From assembly GCA_017601225.1 (NCBI GenBank), contig JAFNIX010000013.1, positions 1 to 53,570 on the forward strand: a stretch of DNA of 53,570 bases, read 5' to 3'. The translations under genes were made by a program, and so were the position numbers. Under the pieces are notes generated by a model. It worked only from the letters and a program-made list of their open reading frames with translations, was not told the DNA's origin and ran no database searches. The DNA comes from Candidatus Brockarchaeota archaeon (lineage in GTDB: Archaea > Thermoproteota > EX4484-205 > JAAOZP01). Below, piece by piece: positions 43,830 to 52,521 of the stretch (within the stretch, counting starts at the first letter, position 1; the number at the start of each line of letters is the position of its first letter).

Positions 43830-43946
43830 ATGGCTTGGAAGAAAAGGAACGTGGAGAGAAAGATCGACTGGGAGGGGGTTGCGAAGGATCTTCGCGCAGA
43901 CCTTCCAGCTAGAGAATACCGCCACGTAAGGCTCTGCTTCAAGTAA
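43830..43946 (+). CDS. Small 38-residue basic protein
   Basis: A short open frame supported by a promoter and a strong ribosome site: TATA at 43784-43793 and GGAGGTGA at 43814-43821, then ATG 43830 and TAA 43944-43946. The product starts MAWKKRNVERKIDWEGVAK and is rich in Arg/Lys, with a single Cys near the C-terminus (RLCFK). A GTG at 43818 would add four residues. No membrane helix, no known family. It stands alone between two operons. Confidence 0.55.
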   Translation: MAWKKRNVERKIDWEGVAKDLRADLPAREYRHVRLCFK

Positions 43947-44022
43947 ACCTTGTCCCCCAACTTGCTGTTTTAAAAACGGTTGCAGTAAGTATTGTTTAAA
44001 AAGCTATAGGTGATTAGCCAGG

Positions 44023-45237
44023 TTATTGGGGCACCCTTAATGCTTCAACCCCTGGAAGCTTCTCTCCAGATAGGTAGCTTATTAAGGCTCCTCCAGCAGT
44101 GCTTACGAAACCAATCTTATCATATACTCCGGCTTTTTCAAGCGCAGAGATCGAGTGGCCTCCGCCGACGACGCTGAATGCTTTTGAAGCAGCAGCAGCC
44201 CTATAGAGCTCAATGGTGCCTTTTGCAAAAGCATCCTCCTCGAAGACTCCTACAGGGCCGTTGAAGACAATCGTGCTGGCCTTCTGCAACTCTCTCGAGA
44301 AAACCCTTATCGTTTCAGTCCCTATGTCTTTCAACGGGTGTTCAACAGGCAGCTGGGAAACCATGTATTCAACCCTCTCACCATTCACGTCGACAGCGTA
44401 ATCGTATGGGAGCATAATTTTTTGCGAATGCTTACCCAAGATTTTAGACGCTGCCTCCCGGAACTTGCCTAGGCCCTTCTCCTCTATCAGCTTAGAGTTA
44501 ACGCTGCCAAGCCTGAAGCCGGCGGTCTCGTGAAATACTTGCGCAATCATTCCTCCCAGAAGAACCTTGTCAGCAATACCCTTGTCAAGAACGTTCTCGA
44601 TCACTTTAAAAGTCTCCTTAGCCTTAGCCCCCCCTAAAACGTAGAGGCATGGTTTAGACGGATTGTCGACAACCTTCTCAAGAGCCCTCAGCTCTCTCTC
44701 CATAACCCTGCCGGCTGCTGAGGGCAATACTGCTGTGAACCCTATTACTGAAGCGTGAGCCCTGTGCGACGCCGAGAAGGCATCGTTGACGAAAAAGTCT
44801 GCAAACGGGGCTAGTGTTGAAACCAGCATCCCCCTAGCATGCTCCTCGGCAGTCTTCGTCTCAGTCTCCTCATCCAGCATCCTGACGTTTTCAAGCAGAA
44901 GCGCCTCACCCGGCTTCAGCTCCCTTATAGCGTTGATAGCCTTCAAACCTGTGATGTCGTTCACGTATTTTAGGTTTGGAACATATTTTAACATGGCCCT
45001 GTAATGTTTGTTGAAATCCGTGAAATCAGGGTCACCCTTCCTCCCCTGATGTCCAAGTATAACCACCTTAGCATTTCTCCTGAGGAGTTCCTTTATGGTT
45101 TCAGAATGCTCCCTTATCCTGGAGTCGTCAATTATCTCCATGGTTTGAGGGTCGAGCGGAGAGTTTATGTCAACCCTCAGGATAACTGTTCTCCCGTTGA
45201 AGTCGAAATCGTCAAGAGTCTTGAATCTTAAAGCCAT
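44023..45237 (-). CDS. pgk: Phosphoglycerate kinase
   Basis: Glycolytic step between 1,3-bisphosphoglycerate and 3-phosphoglycerate with ATP/ADP. 404 residues, archaeal length. Signatures: VILRVDINSPLD near residue 20, IRE and LGHQGRKGD (substrate binding), LLENVRM near 115, NDAFSASHRAHASV near 150, LGGAKAKETFKV near 203, GPVGVFEEDAFAKGT near 325 and the C-terminal VVGGGHSISALE and STAGGALISYLSG. All substrate and nucleotide loops look intact. Start ATG 45237, with a TATA-like GCTTAAAAAG about 35 bases upstream. Confidence 0.96.
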   Translation of the reverse strand: MALRFKTLDDFDFNGRTVILRVDINSPLDPQTMEIIDDSRIREHSETIKELLRRNAKVVILGHQGRKGDPDFTDFNKHYRAMLKYVPNLKYVNDITGLKAINAIRELKPGEALLLENVRMLDEETETKTAEEHARGMLVSTLAPFADFFVNDAFSASHRAHASVIGFTAVLPSAAGRVMERELRALEKVVDNPSKPCLYVLGGAKAKETFKVIENVLDKGIADKVLLGGMIAQVFHETAGFRLGSVNSKLIEEKGLGKFREAASKILGKHSQKIMLPYDYAVDVNGERVEYMVSQLPVEHPLKDIGTETIRVFSRELQKASTIVFNGPVGVFEEDAFAKGTIELYRAAAASKAFSVVGGGHSISALEKAGVYDKIGFVSTAGGALISYLSGEKLPGVEALRVPQ

Positions 45238-45373
45238 TTTGCATCTTTTAAAAAACGGCTGGGGCCTTTTTAAGCTCTTCTCTCATGTTTAGTAAGCATA
45301 GGGGTCTAGACGAGGCTTGAGGCTGGAAACCGGTCGTGTTAAAACCTCCGCGTTCCTTTTTTTTCGGAAGAAA

Positions 45374-45383
45374 CATTTAAAAA
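45374..45383 (+). promoter_or_regulatory. TATA box of the acs operon
   Basis: CATTTAAAAA centred near 45378; the predicted transcript start near 45404 lies between the in-frame codons from 45317 and ATG 45416, which excludes the long form. Confidence 0.55.
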
Positions 45384-45415
45384 GCGTCGGATTAAATCGT
45401 GTGAGCCGAGGAAAC

Positions 45416-47452
45416 ATGGGAGAAAAATCAGAAATCTACAGAGAGTTTAAAGAGTATATAGTCCCCCCTTCTTGGAAGGACCGGGTTTGGGATCCTGAGG
45501 ATTTTAAAAGGTTTCATGAGGAAACGGTTAAGGATAAGGCTGCTATCGAAAAATGGTGGAGCAAGTGGGCTGAGCAGCTGCCTTGGATGAAAAAATGGGA
45601 TAAGGTGCTGGATGATGGCAACCCTCCCTTCTACAGGTGGTTCGTCGGAGGGGAGACGAACCTGGCCTACCTTTGCACCGATTGGCAGATTCAAAGCGGT
45701 AGGAAGAACAAGCTTGCCTTAATATGGGAGGGTGAGCCTGTTGACGAGGCCACGGGAACCCCGAAGGAAGTCAAGAAGTTCACATATTACGATCTTTACA
45801 GGGCTTCCAACAAGATTGCCCTCGCCCTCCAGCAGAAGCTGAACGTGGGCAGTGGGGAAATTTTAACCTTCTACCTTCCAATGATCCCGGAGCTCCCGTT
45901 ATACATGCTTGCTGTTCAAAGGATAGGGGCGAAGCACAGCATAGTCTACAGCGGGTTCAGCGCGGTCGCCGTGGCGGATAGGGTGGAGGCGGCTGGCTCT
46001 AGGATAATAGTTACTGCAGACGGCCTCTATAGAAGAGGAAAGATAGTGAAGCTGAAGGAGATTGTGGATGAGGCTGTCAAAATACTTGAGAGCAGGGGTT
46101 ACAGGATTGAGAAAGTAGTCGTCGTCAGGAGGACTGACAGGACAGATGTTCCATTCGACGATAAAAGGGATATTTGGCACCACGAGTTGATCGCCGGGGT
46201 TCCTGAGAACGCTAAGGTTGACGCAGTGCCCTGCTCTTCTGAAGACTTCTCCTATGTGCTTTATACTTCTGGCACAACCGGTGCTCCTAAGGGTACTCAG
46301 TCCTCTATAGGTGGCTACGCTGTCGGTCTCTACGCGACGATGAAAATGATATTCGACGTGAGGGAGGACGACATCTACTGGTGTACTGCTGACATAGGCT
46401 GGGTCACTGGCCACTCCTACATTGTTTATGGGCCGCTCATGGTTGGAACCACGACCCTGATGTATGAGGGTGCTCCTGACTATCCGGCTCCAGACAGATG
46501 GTGGAGCATAATAGAGAGGTATGGGGTCACTATTTTCTACACTGCTCCAACTGCTGTTAGGATGTTGATGAGGTTTCCAGAGGAGTATGTGAAGAAGCAT
46601 GACTTGTCAACCCTCAGGATTGTGCACACTGTTGGAGAGCCAATAAACCCGGAGGCCTTCAGGTGGCTCTTCACGAAGGTTTGCAACAGTGATGTGGTTT
46701 GCTCCAGCACCTGGTGGATGACTGAGACAGGGCACATGCTTACGGGTCACTTCCCTGGGCTTGGAAAAATCTTCCCGCTTAAACCAGGGACAAACGGATA
46801 CACTATTCCAGGGGTAAAGGGGGATGTCATAGATGAGGATGGAAACCCTTGTCCTCCAGGTGTAAGAGGATACTTCGTGTTAAAGACGCCTTGGCCGGGG
46901 ATGCTCATGACGCTCTATAAGGACCCGAACAGGTATGTAGAGGTCTACTGGAAGAGGTGGGAGGGATGCTTCTGGACAGGTGACTATGCTGTTAAGGATC
47001 CTGACGGCTATTTCTGGATTCTAGGCAGGGCTGATGACGTAATCAAGGTTGCGGGCCACAGGATCGGGACGGCTGAGGTTGAATCCGCGATGGTTATGCA
47101 CCCGGCGGTTTCAGAAGCCGCCTGCGTGGGGAAGCCTGACGAGGTGAAGGGGGAAGTTCCAATGATATTCACCGTTTTAAAGCATGGTTACACCGGTACT
47201 CCTGACCTTGAGAAAGAGTTGAAGATGCACCTGAGAACCACAATCGGCCCCCTCGTGGCTTCAGACGCAATAATAGTCTTCATTAATGCTGTTCCTAAAA
47301 CCAGGAGTGGAAAAATCATGAGGAGGCTTCTGAGAGCAGTAGTCTCCAACAGGCCTCTGGGGGATGTTACGACGCTGGAAGACGATGCTGCTGTGAAAGA
47401 GGCTACGGAAGCATACAAGATGATACAAGAGATCCTTCAGAAAAGAACATAA
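45416..47452 (+). CDS. acs: Acetyl-CoA synthetase, AMP-forming
   Basis: Activates acetate (or a similar acid) to acetyl-CoA through an acyl-adenylate. About 678 residues from ATG 45416. Class I adenylate-forming motifs: YTSGTTGAPKG near residue 284 (P-loop-like A3), TADIGWVTGHSYIVYGPL, WWMTETGH (A5; WWQTETG in most Acs), WTGDYAVKDPDGYFWILGR (A7/A8) and TRSGKIMRRLLRAV (A10 lysine near 628). ATG 45416 is supported by a TATA box near 45378 and GAGG just before the ATG; an upstream in-frame TTG near 45317 would run through the promoter. The MFS carrier gene follows 31 bases later. Confidence 0.94.
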   Translation: MGEKSEIYREFKEYIVPPSWKDRVWDPEDFKRFHEETVKDKAAIEKWWSKWAEQLPWMKKWDKVLDDGNPPFYRWFVGGETNLAYLCTDWQIQSGRKNKLALIWEGEPVDEATGTPKEVKKFTYYDLYRASNKIALALQQKLNVGSGEILTFYLPMIPELPLYMLAVQRIGAKHSIVYSGFSAVAVADRVEAAGSRIIVTADGLYRRGKIVKLKEIVDEAVKILESRGYRIEKVVVVRRTDRTDVPFDDKRDIWHHELIAGVPENAKVDAVPCSSEDFSYVLYTSGTTGAPKGTQSSIGGYAVGLYATMKMIFDVREDDIYWCTADIGWVTGHSYIVYGPLMVGTTTLMYEGAPDYPAPDRWWSIIERYGVTIFYTAPTAVRMLMRFPEEYVKKHDLSTLRIVHTVGEPINPEAFRWLFTKVCNSDVVCSSTWWMTETGHMLTGHFPGLGKIFPLKPGTNGYTIPGVKGDVIDEDGNPCPPGVRGYFVLKTPWPGMLMTLYKDPNRYVEVYWKRWEGCFWTGDYAVKDPDGYFWILGRADDVIKVAGHRIGTAEVESAMVMHPAVSEAACVGKPDEVKGEVPMIFTVLKHGYTGTPDLEKELKMHLRTTIGPLVASDAIIVFINAVPKTRSGKIMRRLLRAVVSNRPLGDVTTLEDDAAVKEATEAYKMIQEILQKRT

Positions 47453-47483
47453 GGTCATCATCCTACTGGAAGGACGATCATAG

Positions 47484-48716
47484 ATGAGCGGTTTGAAAAC
47501 AGTTAGCGAGTCTGAGAGAATAGGATGGCTTCTCGTCGCCTCCGGGTTTCTGATCAACCTGTGCCTCGGAGCGATCTATTCTTTCAGCGTCTTCAGAAAA
47601 CCCTTGGAAGATCTTTGGAGGATCGGTGCTGCGCAGAGCGGTCTACCATTCATGGTTTTCCTAGCTGTTTTCGCAGTTATGATGGCGGTCGCAGGGGGTT
47701 TAATCAGGAAATGGGGTCCCAGGAAGACAAGCCTTTTGGGAAGCATCTTGGTGGCCGCGGGATGGATGGGCGCAAGCTTCTCTCCAAACATAGAGGCTCT
47801 AACAATTCTCTACGGGGTGGTTGGCGGGGCCGGCGTCGGGATTGCCTACGGCTGCCCGATAGCGGTGACTGCAGCATGGTTTCCCCGTAGAAGCGGTTTC
47901 GCAATAGGTTTGACGGTTATGGGCTTCGGGCTTTCCGGCTTCTTAATGGCCCCGATCCTCACCCAGCTAATAAAAACAGTCGGGCCGCTTCAAACATTTC
48001 TTTATTCAGGCACCGCTTTCCTAGTGTTGCTTATTGCCCTCTCGCTTACTCTAAGGTTTCCGTCGAAAGAGAGTTCTGCCTCAGGCACTGGTTCCACGCT
48101 GGTCGTCAGCAGAGAAACCAGCAGCTTGAAGAGAAGCCAGATGATTATGACCAGGAGCTTCTACGCGTTATGGTTAGCATACATGGTTGGCTGCATGGCT
48201 GGCCTTATGGCTGTGGGAATCGCCTCTCCATTCGGAATCGAGGTTGCCAAGCTTGATGCCACGTTGTCGGCGTTTTCAATCTCGCTGTTCTCAGTGTTTA
48301 ACGGTGTCGGCAGACCGCTGTTCGGAGTTATCACCGACAAGCTTGGCCCAAGGAAAAGCGCGTTGCTGTCTTTTGGACTAGTGTCCGCTTCCTCCCTTGC
48401 CCTATACTTTTTCGGAGAGGGGAATCCATTTGTATACCTTGTTTTCTTCAGCATTCTTTGGCTTAACTTGGGAGGATGGCTTGCGATGGCCCCAACGATA
48501 ACGAAAATATTTTTCGGAGCCAAATACTACTCTGAGAACTATGGACTAGTGTTCACCGCCTATGGAGCAGGGGCCATCTTAGGCACCTCCATATCGGGTA
48601 TTCTTAGGGACATTACTGGAACATACTTATCTGTGCTCCCGGTGGCTGCAATTTTAACCCTCCTCGGCTTTGCAGTGACGCTTGGCGGTTTAAAGCCTGT
48701 TGTGAAAAGAGATTAA
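47484..48716 (+). CDS. MFS transporter, OxlT (oxalate/formate antiporter)-like
   Basis: 410 residues with 12 membrane helices. The first helix pair shows LLVASGFLINLCLGAIYSFSVFRKPL, close to the OxlT/monocarboxylate group, with the MFS A-motif-like GGLIRKWGPRKTSLLGS and, in the second half, GVITDKLGPRKSALL. GGAGVGIAYGCPIAVTAAWFPRRSG is the OxlT-family pattern after helix 4. The neighbouring acs gene, 31 bases upstream on the same strand, suggests the carrier brings in the acid that acs activates; acetate is likely but not proven. Start ATG 47484 with GGAAGGA upstream. Confidence 0.88.
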   Translation: MSGLKTVSESERIGWLLVASGFLINLCLGAIYSFSVFRKPLEDLWRIGAAQSGLPFMVFLAVFAVMMAVAGGLIRKWGPRKTSLLGSILVAAGWMGASFSPNIEALTILYGVVGGAGVGIAYGCPIAVTAAWFPRRSGFAIGLTVMGFGLSGFLMAPILTQLIKTVGPLQTFLYSGTAFLVLLIALSLTLRFPSKESSASGTGSTLVVSRETSSLKRSQMIMTRSFYALWLAYMVGCMAGLMAVGIASPFGIEVAKLDATLSAFSISLFSVFNGVGRPLFGVITDKLGPRKSALLSFGLVSASSLALYFFGEGNPFVYLVFFSILWLNLGGWLAMAPTITKIFFGAKYYSENYGLVFTAYGAGAILGTSISGILRDITGTYLSVLPVAAILTLLGFAVTLGGLKPVVKRD

Positions 48717-48798
48717 GGTCAAGCCTCCATTTTTCACCATTAAACATGATCTCCGGAAACCTGGTTTAAAAGACGTGAAGCTGGTGTAAAGCCTTCTC

Positions 48799-50052
48799 CT
48801 AATCCCACTCGTAAGCGGGCTCGCTGTCGCTAAAAGTGTAGTGAATGTTTCTAAATCTGCCTGCCAGCTCCTTAACATCCTCTTTAACAATGCTGGCCGA
48901 ATCTGGAGATTTCACAACTCTGGCTATCAGGCTCCCTATGATAGCCATCTCATCCTTCCCCATCCCGAGCCTCGTCACCTCTTGAACCCCAAGCCTTATT
49001 CCGCTGGCTGTTGTTTCAGATTTGTCTGTCGGAAGGGGTGTCATGCTGGTTATTATGTTGGCCTTCTCAAGGTTTTTAGAAACTTCTAATGCAGTGCCCT
49101 CCTTAACCCTGAATATTACTTGATGCGACTTAGTGAAACCTTTATCTACACATATCACGTCAACCCCGTTGTTGTAGAGTGCTTCAGCTAAAGCCTGAGC
49201 ATTGTTCACAACCATTCTGGAATAATCCTGCCCGAAAGCCAGGAACTCTGCAAGCGTGTACGCTAGGGCAGCAACCCTGTTTATATGATGATTATTGATC
49301 ATGCTCAGCGCAACCCTGTCTATGTCTTCACCGTATTGTCTTTTACAGAGTATTATGCCACCCTGGGGTCCAAAGAATGTCTTATGGGTACTGCCTGTCA
49401 CGACGGCTGCACCCTCTCTCAACGGATCTTGGAAACAGCCTCCTGCCACCAGCCCTAGAACATGGGCAGCATCGTAGACAACCGTGGCGCCGACGTTTGA
49501 AGCCGCCTCAGAAACCTCCTTAACCGGCTGGGGGAACAAGAGTTCAGATGCTCCGAGCATCACCATCCTAGGCATTACTTTCACAATCATTTTCCTAGAC
49601 TGGTCGACGTCAATATTGTACTCCTCCGCGTTAAACGGAAGGGGAACCATGCTTACCCCATGGTACCTGGATACTTCTCTGAAACTGCTGTGGCCCCCGT
49701 CTATCACGCTCAGGCCCATCATAGTGTCCCCGGGCCTCGTGAAAGCACCTATTGCAACGATGTTCGCAACCGTCCCTGAAACAGGCAGTGTGTTGACATG
49801 CTCCACTCTGAAGAGTTTCCTAGCTAGGAAATGGGTCAGTTCTTCAAGCTTATCTATGTACTCGCAGCCCCTATACATTCTTTCGTAAAGAAATCCCACG
49901 GCATACCTGTGCCCCATGTCGCATGCTAAAAGCCTCCTAACCGCTGTACTGGTAATGTTTTCGCTGGCAATAAGGTTCAAGCAGGAGCTCCGGAAAGCAT
50001 GATGCTCCCTAACTATTTCGAAAACCTCTTCTGCAAGACTTTTCTCTGACAA
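48799..50052 (-). CDS. glyA: Serine hydroxymethyltransferase, archaeal type
   Basis: Interconverts serine and glycine with a one-carbon carrier. 417 residues of the archaeal GlyA group (in methanogens and Sulfolobus it uses tetrahydromethanopterin-type carriers). Signatures: NLIASENITS near residue 22, GHRYAVGFLYERMYRGCEYID, VVYDAAHVLGL near residue 195, VTGSTHKTFFGPQGG with the PLP lysine near residue 229, and the C-terminal ASGIRLGVQEVTRLGMG. TTG 50052 is used as start; a TATA-like CTTTTTTAAAG about 30 bases upstream fits a leaderless mRNA. Convergent with the transporter. Confidence 0.93.
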   Translation of the reverse strand: MSEKSLAEEVFEIVREHHAFRSSCLNLIASENITSTAVRRLLACDMGHRYAVGFLYERMYRGCEYIDKLEELTHFLARKLFRVEHVNTLPVSGTVANIVAIGAFTRPGDTMMGLSVIDGGHSSFREVSRYHGVSMVPLPFNAEEYNIDVDQSRKMIVKVMPRMVMLGASELLFPQPVKEVSEAASNVGATVVYDAAHVLGLVAGGCFQDPLREGAAVVTGSTHKTFFGPQGGIILCKRQYGEDIDRVALSMINNHHINRVAALAYTLAEFLAFGQDYSRMVVNNAQALAEALYNNGVDVICVDKGFTKSHQVIFRVKEGTALEVSKNLEKANIITSMTPLPTDKSETTASGIRLGVQEVTRLGMGKDEMAIIGSLIARVVKSPDSASIVKEDVKELAGRFRNIHYTFSDSEPAYEWD

Positions 50053-50164
50053 TTACTTGGGCTTGAGGCAAAAGGGTCTTTAAAAAAGTTTCCCATAATC
50101 TTTCCCCGTTTAAACATAAATAATCATCCCTAGTCGGTTAAAACACTGGAAGGGTGAAAGAATC

Positions 50165-51415
50165 GTGAGGCAGAGAATCATTCTCCGCGTGGGGAAAACT
50201 CTCCTGGTAGATGGACCAGCTATGGTGAAGGTGGCCAACGGCATGGTTAACGTGATGGGCGCCGTGTTCGCAGAGGGCAGCTGGGTGAAAGTCAGGGGCT
50301 TCAGGCGGACGCCTTTCTACGCTGAGCAGTCTGAAGCCAGCCTCCTCGTTGAAGGCAACAACTACCGCGTGGTAGACGGTTCCACGATACCGGGTAGTTG
50401 GCTTGAAGCCGCTGAGAAGACTGCTGCTGAGGAGAAGGGTGTTGTGATGGTGGTCGGCGAGGCGGACTCGGGTAAGACGAGTCTGGCAACCTTCCTTGTC
50501 AACTATTATCTCAACTTCCAGGCGGAGATTGGAATCGTCGACTCCGACCCTGGGCAGAATGATCTTGGAGTACCCGGCACGGTCAGCGGGGGAGTGGTTA
50601 ACAAGGGTTTAAGCGACCTGAGCCAGGTTAAGCCTGAAGTCATGGAGTTCGTAGGCTTCACAGCCCCGGAATCGGGGGTTGAAGAATTGAAGGAGGCTGT
50701 TGCCACAGTACTCAGGAGGCTTAGGGAAAAGGGGGTTGGAAAAATAGTTTTGAACACTGACGGCTGGGCTGATTCTAAAGGCCTGAGTTTTAAAGCCGAG
50801 CTTACCCGCACTGTTAAGCCTAGCTTCGTGTTATCGCTTCTAGATGGTGAGAAAACCCTGGCTTTCACTATGGCGGTTGACCCAAGCACTAGAATGATTC
50901 GGGTTGAGAAGTCTCGATATGTGAAGAGGAGAAACAGGTTGCACAGGAGAACGCTCAGAACGCTGAATTATAGGAGGCATTTCGCAAGACCTAGGCTGGT
51001 TAAGAAGCCTTTAAATGAAAACGTATTCCTGAACCATCCTTTCCTGAAGGGCGAGCCTGTTCAAACGCTCGGAGGGCTCGGGGAGCTTGGCTTCGAAGCC
51101 TTGGAGACTAGGCAGTACATGGATACGCTATATGTAAAGATTAAGGATGAGGTTGAGGAGCCTGTTATGCTTAACTTAGGTGGGAAAAGGATCGTCGTGC
51201 TGGGGGAGGGATGGGAGAAGGGGCTTCTAGTGGGCTTAGGGAGGAATAGTAGAATCATTGGGGTAGGCATAATCGAGTCTTTAAGCGGAAATGAAGTGGC
51301 TGTGAAAACACCGTTGACAACGGGCTTCGACACTATTAAGCTTGGAGAAATAAAGCTTGACTCTTATTTCAATGAGAAAAACTTCTATTGGAGACCTTCG
51401 CGACACCGGGTTTAA
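50165..51415 (+). CDS. Polynucleotide 5'-kinase of the Clp1/Grc3 family
   Basis: RNA/DNA 5'-hydroxyl kinase of the archaeal Clp1 group. 416 residues: an N-terminal beta domain (IILRVGKTLLVDGPAMVKV), a kinase core with Walker A VVGEADSGKTSLATFL near residue 97, Walker B IGIVDSDPGQNDLGVPGTVSGG near residue 121, and an Arg-rich lid RRNRLHRRTLRTLNYRRHFARP near residue 255, then a C-terminal beta domain. The family acts in tRNA splicing and RNA repair; partners cannot be seen here. Start GTG 50165, with GGGTGAAAG upstream. Confidence 0.9.
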   Translation: MRQRIILRVGKTLLVDGPAMVKVANGMVNVMGAVFAEGSWVKVRGFRRTPFYAEQSEASLLVEGNNYRVVDGSTIPGSWLEAAEKTAAEEKGVVMVVGEADSGKTSLATFLVNYYLNFQAEIGIVDSDPGQNDLGVPGTVSGGVVNKGLSDLSQVKPEVMEFVGFTAPESGVEELKEAVATVLRRLREKGVGKIVLNTDGWADSKGLSFKAELTRTVKPSFVLSLLDGEKTLAFTMAVDPSTRMIRVEKSRYVKRRNRLHRRTLRTLNYRRHFARPRLVKKPLNENVFLNHPFLKGEPVQTLGGLGELGFEALETRQYMDTLYVKIKDEVEEPVMLNLGGKRIVVLGEGWEKGLLVGLGRNSRIIGVGIIESLSGNEVAVKTPLTTGFDTIKLGEIKLDSYFNEKNFYWRPSRHRV

Positions 51416-51495
51416 CTGTTAATTAAATAGGGAATACAATAATTAATATGGCCGTTACACCTTTAAAAAAGCTTAAAGACTGTTTCCAAATATCC

Positions 51496-52521
51496 CTATG
51501 AAGCCAGCGCATTCTTAAGCTCTATCAAAGTCTTGTCCACAAGCTTCGTCTCAGCCACAGCCTCAGAAAGGTCAACGCTCACGATCTCCGTTCCTCTCAA
51601 CGCGACCATTTTTCCGAAAATGCCTTTCTTGACAAGCTCCACGGCAGCGTAGCCAAGCCTCGTAGCCAGAACCCTGTCGAAAGCGGTCGGCGGCATGCCT
51701 CTTATTATGTGCGCCGGGACAACAGCCCTAGTTTCGAAACCAGTGGCTTTCTCGATCTCTTTAGCTAGGAACTCGCCTATTCCGCCAAGATACACGTGCC
51801 CATATTGATCAACTTTAACATCCTTCGTTATCGGACCTTTATAGTCCTCTATTAAAGCACCCTCTGCGACAACTATTGTTAAACTACCCTTCTCAGGCTT
51901 CTTCTTCCTTACAAACTCCACCACATCGCTAATTTTGAAAGGTTCCTCAGGAATAAGAATCAAGTCGGCGCCTGCAGCAAGCCCGGAGTAGAGCGCTATC
52001 CAGCCCGCGTGCCTACCCATTATCTCGACTACCATCACCCTGTCGTGCGACCTGGCCGTGGTCTTCAAAGATTCAATAGCATGCATAGCGGCGTTAACCG
52101 CGGTGTCGAAGCCGAAAGTGTAATCCGTGCCCTTAAGATCGTTGTCAATAGTCTTCGGAACACCAACCACCTTCAAACCGGCTTCGTGAAGCCTCCTCGC
52201 AGCAGTAAGAGTATCGTCGCCACCGATAGCAATTAAAGCATCCAGCGCCAGCTTTCTAAAGTTCTCTATGCATTTATTCATCGTCGCCTCATCCTTCGCG
52301 GGATTCGTCCTAGAAGTTTTAATAACAGTCCCGGCCTCTCCGACCTTATCCTCAACATCATTATACTTCAGCGGAACAGTATCCATGTTCAGCAGACCAG
52401 CCCAGCCATACTTAATGCCAACAACCTCAAAACCATACTGCTCAGCACGCTTCAAAACAGCGCGAATCACCGCGTTAAGTCCAGGTGCGTCTCCCCCGCC
52501 CGTCAGTACTCCTATTCTCAT
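51496..52521 (-). CDS. 6-phosphofructokinase, PfkA family, pyrophosphate-type signature
   Basis: 341 residues. GVLTGGGDAPGLNAVIRAVLKR at the start, IGGDDTLTAARRL near residue 100 and PKTIDNDLKGTDYTFGFDTA near 121. GGDD in place of GGDG and the Lys in PKTIDND mark the PPi-dependent enzymes, such as Thermoproteus tenax PPi-PFK; ATP enzymes have GGDG and PGTIDND. The catalytic Asp in IDND and the sugar site (VEIMGRHAGWIA and PAHIIRGMPPTAFDRVL) are intact. A PPi-dependent enzyme works reversibly and saves ATP. It differs in these signatures from the PfkA at 29094-30056. Start ATG 52521; monocistronic. Confidence 0.9.
   Translation of the reverse strand: MRIGVLTGGGDAPGLNAVIRAVLKRAEQYGFEVVGIKYGWAGLLNMDTVPLKYNDVEDKVGEAGTVIKTSRTNPAKDEATMNKCIENFRKLALDALIAIGGDDTLTAARRLHEAGLKVVGVPKTIDNDLKGTDYTFGFDTAVNAAMHAIESLKTTARSHDRVMVVEIMGRHAGWIALYSGLAAGADLILIPEEPFKISDVVEFVRKKKPEKGSLTIVVAEGALIEDYKGPITKDVKVDQYGHVYLGGIGEFLAKEIEKATGFETRAVVPAHIIRGMPPTAFDRVLATRLGYAAVELVKKGIFGKMVALRGTEIVSVDLSEAVAETKLVDKTLIELKNALAS

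Noticed and set aside
45899..46600. 233-codon minus-strand frame inside acs
   Set aside because: Overlaps the adenylate-forming motifs of acs; no promoter, start site or recognisable protein.
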